The notes under the pieces: generated by a model
Database searches by the model: none
Told to the model about the DNA's origin: nothing
Seen by the model: only the letters and a program-made list of their open reading frames with translations
Part shown: positions 50,705 through 59,676 of the stretch, one piece after another
How the letters are laid out: every line of letters begins with the position of its first letter
Numbering within the stretch: the first letter of the stretch is position 1
Position numbers and translations under genes: made by a program
NCBI RefSeq assembly: GCF_030406905.1
Contig: NZ_CP129137.1
Span: forward strand, 4,112,001 to 4,176,000
Source of the DNA: Streptomyces sp. HUAS CB01
GTDB lineage: Bacteria > Actinomycetota > Actinomycetes > Streptomycetales > Streptomycetaceae
DNA: 64,000 bases
Direction: 5' to 3'

Positions 50705-51106
50705 TCAGCGGGGCCGCGGCAGGTGCGCGACGGCACCAGGCGCGGCCGGGTGCTCGCCGTCCCCGGAGGACACCAGTGCCTCGGCGTCGGTCAGCGGCGG
50801 GAGGGGATCGCGCTCGAGCCGGAGCATGCGGAGCGTCCGCTGGGTGTCCTCCTCGAACGCGCGGAGGGAGGCGAGCCGTTCCCACTGCGGATCGCGGGCG
50901 CCCGGCAGCATCGCCCCGCGCGCCCGCCACTCGGACACCAGTTGCAGGTACAGCGGTGTCTGGGCGAGTTCGCCCGGACCGTTGCGGCGGGGGCCGGACC
51001 GCTCGGGACCGGGGCGGCGCTCCCACGCCAGGACCCCGGTATGGGGCGCCGGAGGGGACAGGGGGTCCGAAGACCCGGGTGCCGGCGGAGTGCTGGAAGA
51101 ATTCAT
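50705..51106 (-). CDS. Hypothetical protein with W-x-x-x-G-x-x-x-P-G-x-x-D-x-x-W motif
   Basis: A 133-aa soluble protein from ATG 51106 (MNSSSTPPAPGSSDP). The N-terminal 45 residues are Pro/Ser/Gly-rich. The core PLYLQLVSEWRARGAMLPGA then RDPQWERLAS matches the 80-aa protein at 29630. A helical stretch with TQRTLRMLRLERDPLPPL follows and the tail is disordered. It is divergent from the STAS-like gene (51332). No function recognised. Confidence 0.6.
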   Translation of the reverse strand: MNSSSTPPAPGSSDPLSPPAPHTGVLAWERRPGPERSGPRRNGPGELAQTPLYLQLVSEWRARGAMLPGARDPQWERLASLRAFEEDTQRTLRMLRLERDPLPPLTDAEALVSSGDGEHPAAPGAVAHLPRPR

Positions 51107-51331
51107 CGCTGACAAAACGATTTCCCGCGCCGATGGACACGTCGGCGCCGGGCGTACGGTCCGGCCGGCCCGCCGGAGGTGCCCATTGATACGGAAAGCA
51201 GATCTGCGCCGCGGGCGAATGGAACCGGCCGCCGTCACCCGTTTGGATCGTACCCCGGGTGCATTTCCCGGCACTTTTACGGTAGTTGTAGAGCGGCATT
51301 CGGGCGGCACACCGCGAAGGGGTCCAACAGC

Positions 51332-51745
51332 ATGAGCGTCGCAGAGTCGGTCGCGGTCCATTCGGGTACCGCCGACCCCGGACCCTGCGGCACTCCCGGG
51401 CGACGGAACGACTCACCGGCGATCTCCTACTGCCGGACCATCGACCGCACGCTGGTCATCGCGCTCCGCGGGGTGATCGACCGGGAGAGCGTCTACCCCC
51501 TGCGGCTGATGCTGACCGTCGGCGTGAAGTCCGGGTACTCGCGACTCGTCGTCGACTGCGCGGAAATCACCGAGTGCGACAACGAGTTGCTGGAGCTCTT
51601 TCTCTCCTGGAAGCGCCACGACCGGAACATCGTTCTGGTCCATCCGTCCTGTCCGGTGCGCGATCTGATTGCCGCCGAGATTTCCCGACGGCTCTTTCTC
51701 TGTGCCCTCTCGGTCAAGCACGCACTGGACCTGATGGAGTGCTGA
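51332..51745 (+). CDS. STAS-like protein without the usual phospho-acceptor serine
   Basis: A 137-aa protein from ATG 51332, ribosome binding site gaagggg. From about residue 40 it has the alternating strand/helix pattern of a STAS (anti-sigma antagonist) domain: LVIALRGVIDRESVYPLRLM, YSRLVVDCAEITECDNELLELF. In canonical antagonists a Ser/Thr follows Asp at the position read here as D83-N84, so the phosphorylation site appears lost. It may bind an anti-sigma partner without phosphoregulation. No neighbouring anti-sigma factor is seen. Family assignment is moderate. Confidence 0.6.
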   Translation: MSVAESVAVHSGTADPGPCGTPGRRNDSPAISYCRTIDRTLVIALRGVIDRESVYPLRLMLTVGVKSGYSRLVVDCAEITECDNELLELFLSWKRHDRNIVLVHPSCPVRDLIAAEISRRLFLCALSVKHALDLMEC

Positions 51746-52049
51746 GGGCGGTTCCGGAACGGGCGGCCGAACTCGTGCCGTCCGGAAGAATTTCTTCTTC
51801 GCCCGGCCGGTGGCGGGTGCGGCCCGGGGAACGCGACAGGGCCGAATCGGGTACGGGGGGTGCGGGTTTCACAGCCGCTCGGGTGATTGCGTCCACGACA
51901 CGTGGCAATCCGTAACCCTGGGATCGCGGAGAGTGAAGACTGCAGCCCGTGGCCACGCAGGTCGTGACACGCAGGCGAACGAAACGCACCGCCTAGTGCG
52001 TGCACGCCGGTGGTTCGGTCACTCCAAGTACCGCGAGGAAGGTTCTCTG
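51746..52049. other. Gap before the collagen-like gene
   Basis: I see no gene in this 304-base gap. It ends with the ribosome binding site aggaagg (about 52036-52042) of the following gene, whose promoter must lie here. Confidence 0.45.
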
Positions 52050-52574
52050 GTGAGCCGTACAATCCGCAGTTCCCGCACGAAGACCGCCATGCTGGTTTCG
52101 GCCGGCACCGTCGCCGCCCTGCTCAGCGTCGTTCCGAGCACCGCAGCCGCGGCCGACACGCTGCCCGCCTCCACCGCCGAGCTGCCGGGCTCGAGCGCTC
52201 TGGTGATGAGCTTCGACGACGACGACGACCGCCGTGGTGAGCGCGGCGAGCGCGGCGAGCGTGGCGAGCGTGGCCAACAGGGCCCTCCCGGACCGCAGGG
52301 CCCCGAGGGTGAGCTCGACACGTACGTCGTGACCGGCCTGGTCGCGACCAGCGACGTCATCGGCACGGACGTCACGTCGACGGCCCTGTGCCTCGGCAAC
52401 GACATCGCCATCGGCGGTGGCTACGACACCACCGACCTCCTCTCCATCGAGGTCGAGGACAGCGCGCCGGTGTTCGTCGGCACGGGTCCCGCCACCGGCT
52501 GGAGGGCGACCGCCTCGGTCCTCGCCCTGGGTGGCTCGATCACCGCCTACGCGGTCTGCCACGACGTGGAGTAG
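52050..52574 (+). CDS. Secreted protein with collagen-like Gly-X-Y triplets
   Basis: A 174-aa protein from GTG 52050. Signal peptide about 1-35 (SRTIRSSRTKTAMLVSAGTV..., cut near AAAA). Residues 56-60 are five consecutive Asp, followed by eight Gly-X-Y triplets (63-87: four GER, then GQQ, GPP, GPQ, GPE). The C-terminal 85 residues are a probable beta-rich domain with two cysteines (TALCLGNDIAIGGGYDTTD, AYAVCHDVE). Known bacterial collagen-like proteins are surface or spore filaments with a globular trimerisation domain. Eight triplets is very short, so triple-helix formation is uncertain. Confidence 0.75.
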   Translation: MSRTIRSSRTKTAMLVSAGTVAALLSVVPSTAAAADTLPASTAELPGSSALVMSFDDDDDRRGERGERGERGERGQQGPPGPQGPEGELDTYVVTGLVATSDVIGTDVTSTALCLGNDIAIGGGYDTTDLLSIEVEDSAPVFVGTGPATGWRATASVLALGGSITAYAVCHDVE

Positions 52575-52630
52575 TTCCCGCACACGCAGGGGTGAGGCAC
52601 CGGCTGTCCGCCTCACCCGCGCACCAGGAC

Positions 52631-52660
52631 GGTGCCCCGGAGCCTCGGCTCCGGGGCACC
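52631..52660. terminator. Bidirectional terminator, collagen-like gene / PP2C
   Basis: Perfect 13-bp arms ggtgccccggagc/gctccggggcacc with loop ctcg, between convergent stops at 52574 and 52704. Confidence 0.8.
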
Positions 52661-52703
52661 GTTCCCGTTTCCGGCGGACGTCTCCCGGGCAGGCCGCCGT
52701 CCG

Positions 52704-53444
52704 TCATTCGCCGATGCGCACCAGCGCCAGCGTGATGTTGTCCGGGCCGCCCGCCTCGATGGCGGCCTTCCACAGCTCGTACGCGGCCCTGCCGTCGTCG
52801 TGGACCCGCAGCAGGGAGTGGAGTTCCTCGTCCGGCACGGGGTCCGTGAGCCCGTCGGTGCACACGAGGCAGCGGTCGCCGGGCGCCAGGGAGGCGGTCG
52901 TGACGTGGGGCGTGACGGGTGTGTAGGAGGGGCCGCCGCCGAGCGTCTGGGTGACCGCCGTGGTGACCCGCCGCCCCGGCCGGGGCGGCGGGCTGTCGTC
53001 CACGCTCAGCTGCCGCAGTCCGTCCTGGGCCGCGTCGTACACCTTGCTGTCGCCGACGTTGAACACCGTCACCCGGTCGTGCAGGACGACGACGCCCGCG
53101 ACCGTTGTGCCCATCGTGAGCAGGTCGGGGTTGCCGTCGGCGGCCGAGTACACCATGTGGTTGCACATGTTCAGCGCCTCGCCGACATCGTCCTCGTCGT
53201 CCAGCGCGGGGCCGAGCGCGGCGAGCTGCCGCACGACGAGCGCACTGGCCACCTCGCCCGCGGGCTGCCCGCCGAGGCCGTCGGCGACCGCGGCGACGAG
53301 CGGGGTGCCCAGCGGGAAGAGCAGCGTCTGCGGGTTCTCGGTCACCGTGCCGCACAGCGTCCAGGGGCCGGCGACGAGACTGTCCTCGTTGTGCTCGCGG
53401 ACCAGCCCGACGTCGCTCAGGGCGGTCACGGCTATGTACGGCAT
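52704..53444 (-). CDS. PP2C-type serine/threonine phosphatase
   Basis: A 246-aa cytoplasmic PPM phosphatase. The motifs are in order: VREHNEDS (about 15-22), VADGLGG (54-60), MGTTVAG (111-117), NVGDSKVY (129-136), CTDGL (195-199) and GGPDNITLA (232-240). Metal ligands D55, D197 and D235 are present, so it should be active. It probably removes phosphate from Ser/Thr kinase targets. The usual kinase partner is not adjacent. Unlike the protein at 2238 it has no DNA-binding domain. Confidence 0.92.
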   Translation of the reverse strand: MPYIAVTALSDVGLVREHNEDSLVAGPWTLCGTVTENPQTLLFPLGTPLVAAVADGLGGQPAGEVASALVVRQLAALGPALDDEDDVGEALNMCNHMVYSAADGNPDLLTMGTTVAGVVVLHDRVTVFNVGDSKVYDAAQDGLRQLSVDDSPPPRPGRRVTTAVTQTLGGGPSYTPVTPHVTTASLAPGDRCLVCTDGLTDPVPDEELHSLLRVHDDGRAAYELWKAAIEAGGPDNITLALVRIGE

Positions 53445-53540
53445 CGTGGGCTTCGCCTCACCGCTGTGGACGGCAGGTCCTCACCCCCATTGTGACGCGA
53501 AGCCCGTCGCGGGGCCGGGGGAGCGCCCGGAGGCGGCCCG

Positions 53541-54707
53541 CTAGAGCCAGTCCCGGTGCTTGAAGACGAAGTACAGGCTGACGCACACCAGCAGCATCAG
53601 CGCGACGGCGAACGGGTAGCCGAAGCGCCAGTCGAGCTCGGGCATGTGGACGAAGTTCATGCCGTAGACGGTGCCGATGAGGGTGGGTGCGAAGAGGATG
53701 GCGGCCCAGCTGGAGATCTTCTTGATCTCGTTGTTCTGGGCGTGGCCCGCCTCGGCGAGCATCTTCATCTCCTCGTTCTGCGCCTGCGAGACGAGGGTGG
53801 CGTTGACGGTGAGGATGTCGCCGAGCGCCTGCCGGAAGCCGTTGACCCGCTCGGCGACGGTGGTGGCGTGGTCGGCGACGTCCCGCAGGTAGCGCTGGAG
53901 CTCCTCGTTCGTGCCGTACTTCTGGAATCCGGCCTGGAGCCCGTTCATGATCGCCATGAGCGGGCGGGTGGCCCGCTGGAAGTCGACGACCTCGCGGGAC
54001 AGCTCGTAGATCCGCCGGGAGACCTGCGGGTCGCCGCGGAAGACCTCGGTCTCGATCTCGTCGATGTCGTGCTGGAGGCCCGCGATGACCGGGGCGTAGC
54101 CGTCGACGACCGCGTCCAGGATGGCGTAGAGCACCGCCTCGGGGCCCAGGGCCAGCAGTTCCGGGTCGGCCTCCAGCCGGCTGCGCACGACCGCCAGGTC
54201 CGGGGTCTGGCTGTGCCGCACGGTGAGGACGAACTCGGGCCCGACGAAGACGTGGATCTCGCCGAAGTCCACCTCCTCGGCCTCGTCGAGGTACCGGGCC
54301 GGGCGCAGCACGACGAAGAGCGTCTTCCCGTACCGCTCCAGCTTCGGGCGCTGATGGGCGACGATGGCGTCCTCGACCGCCAGTTCGTGCAGTCCGAACT
54401 GCTCCGCCGCCTCCCACAGCTGGGCGGGGGAGGGTCGGAACAGCCCGATCCAGGCCATCGTGCCCGGCTCGCCGGGGAGCCGGTGGTAGATCTCCGCCAG
54501 TGAGACGGGCGTCTCCATGCGGTGCCCGTCGCGGTAGAGCGCGGCGTCGACGATGCTGCGTTCGAGGGGTGCCGGCTCCTGCGACTCGTGCTCCGCCCGT
54601 GGATCCATGGAGTGCTCGGGAGCGGGGTCGGCCTGCTGCCGGCCGTGACCGGAGGTCCGGAGCGGCCACCTGCCCGCCCTTGTCGCGCGTGGACGCCTGT
54701 CGGACAT
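53541..54707 (-). CDS. corA: CorA-family magnesium/cobalt transporter
   Basis: A 388-aa channel protein from ATG 54707 (alternatives: GTG 54716 or an internal ATG at MDPRAEHES). Long cytoplasmic domain with coiled-coil helices, then two C-terminal membrane segments separated by the signature GMNF (YGMNFVHMPELDWRFGYP). It forms pentameric Mg2+ (also Co2+) channels. Its relation to the cobalamin genes 30 kb away is only thematic. Convergence or operon with neighbours is not evident; the PP2C gene lies downstream on the same strand, 96 bases away. Confidence 0.92.
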   Translation of the reverse strand: MSDRRPRATRAGRWPLRTSGHGRQQADPAPEHSMDPRAEHESQEPAPLERSIVDAALYRDGHRMETPVSLAEIYHRLPGEPGTMAWIGLFRPSPAQLWEAAEQFGLHELAVEDAIVAHQRPKLERYGKTLFVVLRPARYLDEAEEVDFGEIHVFVGPEFVLTVRHSQTPDLAVVRSRLEADPELLALGPEAVLYAILDAVVDGYAPVIAGLQHDIDEIETEVFRGDPQVSRRIYELSREVVDFQRATRPLMAIMNGLQAGFQKYGTNEELQRYLRDVADHATTVAERVNGFRQALGDILTVNATLVSQAQNEEMKMLAEAGHAQNNEIKKISSWAAILFAPTLIGTVYGMNFVHMPELDWRFGYPFAVALMLLVCVSLYFVFKHRDWL

Positions 54708-54840
54708 CGCCTGCACCTCGTCTGGCGGGGTCGCTCGGTCGCGGCATTGCTGGGCAAGCCGGCACGGAACAGCCTATTTCGCGATCGCCACGGCCGCGAT
54801 CACTGCGGTCCGACCGGGGCTGTCCGGCGCAGCCGTCCGC

Positions 54841-55392
54841 CTACTTCAGTGCCAGGATGATGAACGCCCCGACGACCCCCAGGACCAGGGCGACGCCCGC
54901 GGGGACCCAGCCGCCGTTCCGCCACGGGAAGCGCGTGTCGAGCGAGAGCCCGAGCGGTCCGACGGCGGCGACGGTGAGCGCGCCGACGGCGAGGAGCATC
55001 GGGTAGGCGAAGGCGGTGCCGGCGGCGGACCACAGGTCGATGTCGGGGGCGACCGCCATCGCGTTGACCATGACCCCGACGCAGGCGGCCGCGGAGAGCG
55101 GGGTGAGCAGACCGGCGGCCAGTCCCAGGCCGCCCAGGAACTCGGAGACGCCGGCCAGGCCGGCGAAGAAGACGCCGGGATCCCAGCCGAGCTGGGAGAA
55201 CCCCTTGCCCGTTGCCTCCAGGCCGGGGCCGCCGAACCAGCCGAACAGCTTCTGGGCCCCGTGCCCCGCCAGGATCAGTCCGACGGCCAGCCGGAGCAGC
55301 AGCACGCCCGCGTCGGCCGCGCCGACCGTGACGGCTGCGCCGCCCGCCTCGGGACCCGTCGAGTGTCGGGCACGGTCGGTGGGGAGTTTCAT
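54841..55392 (-). CDS. DoxX-family membrane protein
   Basis: A 183-aa protein with four hydrophobic segments. The DoxX pattern LLRLAVGLILAGHGAQKLFGWFGGPG lies in the first segment and loop, followed by GLAGVSEFLGGLGLAAGLLT. Start ATG 55392 with ggaggtg upstream. DoxX proteins are linked to thiol/oxidative stress and thiosulfate:quinone reductase assembly; the precise role here is unknown. Confidence 0.88.
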   Translation of the reverse strand: MKLPTDRARHSTGPEAGGAAVTVGAADAGVLLLRLAVGLILAGHGAQKLFGWFGGPGLEATGKGFSQLGWDPGVFFAGLAGVSEFLGGLGLAAGLLTPLSAAACVGVMVNAMAVAPDIDLWSAAGTAFAYPMLLAVGALTVAAVGPLGLSLDTRFPWRNGGWVPAGVALVLGVVGAFIILALK

Positions 55393-55665
55393 GGTGGTGT
55401 CACCTCCTGCGCCGGTGCCGCAGGTCCCCGGGGCCGCCGGAGCGGGGTGTCCGGGGGCGGGCCGTCGGCGCGGTAGGGCGGAGAAGCGGTTGTGGGGCCA
55501 CACGCCGGTGGATCGAGCCTCACCATCGATACTGCCCTCTCCGGCGGAGGTCGGCCAAGTTCACGGCGTGCACATGCGGGCACCGTGTGCCGGACGCCGG
55601 GCCGTCACCCGTCGCTTCCACCCTCAACGGGAAGTCGTCATGTTCCCGACATGGAGGAGTGCTTC

Positions 55666-56997
55666 GTGAGCAGACCCCTTCCCTTCCGGCCGGCCACCGC
55701 CGTCCTGGGCATGGTCCTCGTGGCGTCCGCCGCCCTCCCGGCCGCCGCACAGAGCCCCGAGGCGTCCCCCGGCCCCGCCGAACCCACCGCCTCCGCCCTG
55801 CCGGCCGTCACCCCGACGGCCGAGGCGCCGACCCTCTACGACGACGAGGCGGGCGGCCACGCGAACGCGGACGACCCCGCGATCTGGCGCAACGCCGCCG
55901 ACCCCGGCCGCAGCCTGGTGATCGCGACGGCCAAGGAGGGCGGACTGCGGGTGTACGACCTCGACGCCCGCCCGGTGCAGTCGATCGCGGCGCCCGGGCC
56001 CGGCCGTCCGGGCGACGCACCCGGCCGCTTCAACAACGTGGACCTCGTGCACGGACTGCGGCTGCCCTCCGGGCGCGCCGACGTCGCCGTGACCACCGAC
56101 CGCGGCCACGACCGGCTGCGCGTCCACCGCATCGACCGCGGACGCCCCGGCGGGCCCCTCGTCGACATCACCGACCCCGCCGTGCCGCCGGTCTTCTCCC
56201 GGAACCAGGACGAGATCAACGGGCAGCGCACCGCGTACGGCCTCGCCACCTGGACCGACCGGGCCGACGGCCGCTCGTACGCGCTGGTCAGCCGGCGCGC
56301 GAGCACCGAGGTCGCGCTGCTGGAACTGCGGCCGACCGCCGCGGGGACGGTCACCTACCGGACGGTGCGCACCCTGAAGCTGCCCGCCTCCTTCCGGCTG
56401 CCCGACGGCACCGCCTGGACGCCGTGCGGTGAGCCCGGGGACGCGCCGCAGGTCGAGGGAATGGTCGTCGACCCGGCGAACGGCATGCTCTACGCAGGCC
56501 AGGAGGACGTCGGGATCTGGCGCGTCAGGGCCGACCTGACCGGCGCTCCCCGGCTCGTCGACAAGGTCCGCGAGTTCGGCGTGCCCGCCGCCTACGACGA
56601 GGCGACCGAGGAGTGCGTCGCGGGCACGGACCCCGGCTTCGGCGGCGAGCGCCTGTCCTCCGACGTCGAGGGGCTGACCCTGGTCACCGAGCCCGGTGGC
56701 GACGGGTACCTCCTGGCGTCGAGCCAGGGCGACGACACCTTCGCGCTGTACGACCGTGAGGTGGGCGACCGCAACGAGTACGAGGGCGGTTTCCGCGTCA
56801 CCGCCGCCTCGGCCGGCCTCGACGGCTCCGAGGAGTCCGACGGCGCGGCCGCGCTGAACGCGCGGCTCGGCGCGAAGTACCCGAACGGCCTGCTCGTCGT
56901 GCAGGACGGTCACGACACACCGGGCGACGGCGACCGTGAGGCCACCGGCTTCAAGTTCGTGGACCTCGGCGCCGTGCTGAAGCGCGTCGGCCGCTGA
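55666..56997 (+). CDS. Secreted beta-propeller phytase
   Basis: A 443-aa 3-phytase-type (BPP) phosphatase from GTG 55666, with aggag upstream. The signal peptide (SRPLPFRPATAVLGMVLVAS, cut near AAAQ) is followed by a Pro/Ala spacer and the propeller: DDEAGGHANADDPAIWRNAAD, VIATAKEGGLRVYDL, FNNVDLVHGL, and DREATGFKFVDL near the end. These acidic and Lys residues bind Ca2+ and phytate. It releases phosphate from phytate outside the cell. A weak PHO-box-like gttcacggcgt occurs at 55559-55569. The nearby pst genes fit phosphate starvation. Confidence 0.92.
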   Translation: MSRPLPFRPATAVLGMVLVASAALPAAAQSPEASPGPAEPTASALPAVTPTAEAPTLYDDEAGGHANADDPAIWRNAADPGRSLVIATAKEGGLRVYDLDARPVQSIAAPGPGRPGDAPGRFNNVDLVHGLRLPSGRADVAVTTDRGHDRLRVHRIDRGRPGGPLVDITDPAVPPVFSRNQDEINGQRTAYGLATWTDRADGRSYALVSRRASTEVALLELRPTAAGTVTYRTVRTLKLPASFRLPDGTAWTPCGEPGDAPQVEGMVVDPANGMLYAGQEDVGIWRVRADLTGAPRLVDKVREFGVPAAYDEATEECVAGTDPGFGGERLSSDVEGLTLVTEPGGDGYLLASSQGDDTFALYDREVGDRNEYEGGFRVTAASAGLDGSEESDGAAALNARLGAKYPNGLLVVQDGHDTPGDGDREATGFKFVDLGAVLKRVGR

Positions 56998-57020
56998 CGC
57001 GGCGGCCGACCGAACGGCGT

Positions 57021-57050
57021 GGGCGCCCCGGCAGGACCGCCGGGGCGCCC
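57021..57050. terminator. Bidirectional terminator, phytase / bPH protein
   Basis: Perfect 12-bp arms gggcgccccggc/gccggggcgccc with a 6-base loop, between convergent stops at 56997 and 57063. Confidence 0.78.
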
Positions 57051-57062
57051 TCCGTCACGGTC

Positions 57063-57428
57063 CTACCGGGCCACGAACTGCGTGAGGATGGCCTGCACCT
57101 CGTAGATGTCGACACCCTTGGTGAACGTCTTCTGGATCGGCGCGGCACTGCCCGAGATCCAGATCTTCAGCTCCGCGTCCAGGTCGAACGTGCCGGCCGT
57201 CTCCACCGCGAAGTGGGTGATGCTGCGGTACGGGACGGAGTGGTACTCCACCTTCTTGCCGGTGATGCCCTGCTTGTCGACCAGCAGGAGCCGGCGGTCG
57301 GTGAACAGGATGGTGTCGCGGATCAGCAGGAACGCGGCGTGCACCTGCTCCCCCTGCCCCAGCAGCCGCGCGTAGTCCTGCTGTGCCTTGGCCGGATCGA
57401 CCGTGTGCGCGTTTCCGAACAGCGCCAT
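57063..57428 (-). CDS. Bacterial PH (bPH_1) domain protein
   Basis: A 121-aa cytoplasmic protein from ATG 57428 (MALFGNAHTVD). It is essentially a single pleckstrin-homology-like domain of the bPH_1 type: LIRDTILFTDRRLLLVDKQG, ITGKKVEYHSVPYRSI, and ELKIWISGSAAPIQKTF. Such proteins are widespread in actinobacteria and Firmicutes; function is not established. Confidence 0.88.
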   Translation of the reverse strand: MALFGNAHTVDPAKAQQDYARLLGQGEQVHAAFLLIRDTILFTDRRLLLVDKQGITGKKVEYHSVPYRSITHFAVETAGTFDLDAELKIWISGSAAPIQKTFTKGVDIYEVQAILTQFVAR

Positions 57429-57519
57429 GAGAGGCCCCCCACTCATTGAAGTTGCAACGATTTTCGCACTGTATACCGGAAGTCCGGGAAGGAGCCGGAT
57501 CGGTCCGGCGCCGGGGCGG

Positions 57520-58290
57520 TCAGCCGGTGACGTCGGGCGTACGGGTCACGGTCCGGCCCGCGGCGGCGGCCGAGCGGGCGAACCTCGCGGCGTCCACGAC
57601 GGCCGCCCCTCCCGTGTCGTTGTTGAAGTACACGTACACGTCGTCCCCGTCGGGCCACGCGTCGCCCAGCCGCCGGACCCACCCCGTCAGGGCCTGGCGG
57701 CCGTAGCGCGGCGGGGGTTGGGCGAGACCGCCGTGGAGACGCAGATAGCCCCAGTCCGCCGTGCGCCACAGCGCGGTGACGGGGCGGGAACCCCGGTCCG
57801 CCCAGCACAACGCGCTCCCGTGCCGCTCCAGCACCGCCCGGAGCTCCCGCTCCGCGTCCCACCACGAGGGGTGGCGCAGTTCGACGGCGACCCGGACCCT
57901 GCGCGGGAAGCAGCGCAGACAGGCGTCGAGCGCCGCGGTGTCCTCCCTGAAGTTCGGCGGCAGTTGTAGCAGGACGGGCCCCAGCCGGCCGCCGAGCCCC
58001 TCGGCCCGGTCCATCAGCCGGCCCACCGGCTCCGCGGGATCGTGCAGCCGCTTCAGATGCGTCAGGTAGCGGCTCGCCTTCACCGCCATGACGAAGTCCC
58101 CGGGCGTGCGGTCGCGCCAGGAGGCGAAGACGTCCCGGTCGGGGAGCCGGTAGAAGGCGTTGTTGTTCTCCACCGTGGCGAACCGCCCGGCGTACTCCTC
58201 CAGCCACAACCGCTGGGGTGCCCGGGGAGGGTAGAGGACGCCGCGCCAGTCCTTGTACTGCCATCCCGAGGTTCCGACGATCAGGGGCAC
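57520..58290 (-). CDS. DUF72 family protein
   Basis: A 256-aa TIM-barrel-like protein. The family pattern is clear: IVGTSGWQYKDWRGVLYPP, FATVENNNAFYRLP, FVMAVKASRYLTHLKRL and YVYFNNDTGGAAVVDAARF. Function of DUF72 is not known (structural link to nuclease or sugar-phosphate-like barrels has been suggested). Starts ATG 58290. Confidence 0.9.
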   Translation of the reverse strand: MPLIVGTSGWQYKDWRGVLYPPRAPQRLWLEEYAGRFATVENNNAFYRLPDRDVFASWRDRTPGDFVMAVKASRYLTHLKRLHDPAEPVGRLMDRAEGLGGRLGPVLLQLPPNFREDTAALDACLRCFPRRVRVAVELRHPSWWDAERELRAVLERHGSALCWADRGSRPVTALWRTADWGYLRLHGGLAQPPPRYGRQALTGWVRRLGDAWPDGDDVYVYFNNDTGGAAVVDAARFARSAAAAGRTVTRTPDVTG

Positions 58291-58362
58291 GGAGGGATCC
58301 GTGCCCGGCCCGCGGCCGGTCGTACCGCGCGCGCGTGACGGGCACCCGTACGGGGCCCCGCC

Positions 58363-59190
58363 TCAGGGGGCGACGAACAGCGTGGGGAACCGGGGCGCGA
58401 GCCAGGGCCTGCGGCCCCAGGCGAGCACCCCGCCCCGGGCGATGGCTCCCCAGGGGCCGCGGCGGCCGAGCGCCATCAGGAGGAACGCGACCGGCTCGGT
58501 GAGGATCGTGCAGTCCGGCCGGTCCGGCGTCCGCGCCTCCACGACGGGCCGGCCGTCGGTGAAGGTGACGCCGAACGCGCCGCCGCCCCGCAGCCGGACC
58601 TCGTAACGCGCCGTCAGCCCGGCGGCGGCGGAGGTGTCGAGGACCCGGGGCATCGCCGCGATCAGGAAGGGGAGCGTCAACCGGACCCGGCGCCGGTCCA
58701 CCATGTGCGGACGCCCCAGGGCACGGGCCAGGTCCCAGCCGTGGCCGAGCATGTGCGTCAGAAGGTACGAGCCGAGCGTCGCCAGGTCCATCGGGCCCAG
58801 CGGGGTGTGCAGCGTGCCGGGCTCCTCGGTTCCCCGGGCGTCCACCGCCCCGAGGAACGCCTCGGCCTGCTCCACGATCATCGCGGCCAGCGGCCCGGCG
58901 CCCCGCTCGGCGAACCCGGCCAGGGCGAGGGCGTTGGCCGCGGCCAGGCTCTGCGGTGTGCCGTCCCCGTGGCGGCGCTCCCGGCCGGCCGCGATGTCGG
59001 CCATCAGTTCGTTCGCCTGGGCCAGATGGGCGGCCGCCTCGCCGACGGTCCACTCCGACCCGGGCACCGGGAGGCCGGTGTCCGCCGTACCGGACAGCAG
59101 GGCGGCGATCTCCCCCGCCGTGTCGCGTATCGCGTCGCCCAGCCCCTCGGGCAGAGTGCCCACCGTTCCCCGCCCGGCCGCCGTCGCCAT
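58363..59190 (-). CDS. Maleylpyruvate isomerase-family, mycothiol-dependent enzyme-like protein
   Basis: A 275-aa protein with an N-terminal DinB/MDMPI-like four-helix domain (WTVGEAAAHLAQANELMADI; HMLGHGWDLARALGRPHMVD) and a C-terminal SCP2-like domain (about 175-275). Such proteins use mycothiol as cofactor. Start ATG 59190 has ggagag upstream. A longer upstream frame (to about 60108) is antisense to pstS and unsupported. Substrate unknown. Confidence 0.83.
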   Translation of the reverse strand: MATAAGRGTVGTLPEGLGDAIRDTAGEIAALLSGTADTGLPVPGSEWTVGEAAAHLAQANELMADIAAGRERRHGDGTPQSLAAANALALAGFAERGAGPLAAMIVEQAEAFLGAVDARGTEEPGTLHTPLGPMDLATLGSYLLTHMLGHGWDLARALGRPHMVDRRRVRLTLPFLIAAMPRVLDTSAAAGLTARYEVRLRGGGAFGVTFTDGRPVVEARTPDRPDCTILTEPVAFLLMALGRRGPWGAIARGGVLAWGRRPWLAPRFPTLFVAP

Positions 59191-59341
59191 CTCTCCGCCC
59201 TCCGCACCTCGGGTCCGCGGTACCCAACCAGGTGGGCCGGGACCTGACAAGAGCGGTGGCGGGGCCGAACGGCGAACGGGGCACGGGCACCGGAGGCGGG
59301 AACGGCCGTGCGAGCGGCGGGACGAGGAGCGCGAGCCGGCC

Positions 59342-59524
59342 GTGAACGCGGACGAGCGGGAGATCCGGAACCTGATCGATCGGTGGGCGGAGCGCGTGCA
59401 CGCGGGCGCTCTCGACGCCGTGCCGGCGCACCACGAGGACGTGCGAAAGTCCCTCCTGGCCCGCGACGCCTGGCCCGCACGCTGCGTTGTCGGAGTCATC
59501 CACGTACGTCCCGTACGAGGCTGA
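59342..59524 (+). pseudogene. Truncated SnoaL-like remnant
   Basis: A 60-codon frame starting GTG 59342 opens with EREIRNLIDRWAERVHAGAL then DAVPAHH, the normal N-terminus of SnoaL-like/SgcJ-type proteins (usually 120-140 aa). After residue 30 the sequence no longer matches (EDVRKSLLARDAW) and it stops. It looks like the broken start of such a gene. There is no good ribosome binding site. Confidence 0.45.
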
Positions 59525-59601
59525 TCCTCCGCCTTCCGATCCGCGGGCCGCGCCACCGGTCGGCCGCGGGCAACACGGCGGTCGGCCTCGCGTCGACTGA
59601 T

Positions 59602-59623
59602 GTTCGCCCGGACGTCACCCGCC
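59602..59623 (+). promoter_or_regulatory. Candidate PHO box upstream of the solitary pstS
   Basis: Two adjacent 11-base units, gttcgcccgga and cgtcacccgcc, resemble the GTTCACC-type direct repeats bound by PhoP in Streptomyces. They end 53 bases before the start codon at 59677. Each unit deviates from consensus at one or two of the seven key bases. Confidence 0.5.
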
Positions 59624-59676
59624 CCGGGACCTGATCGACGACGATCCCAGGGGGGAAGAGGGGCGGGCGCCGAGGC

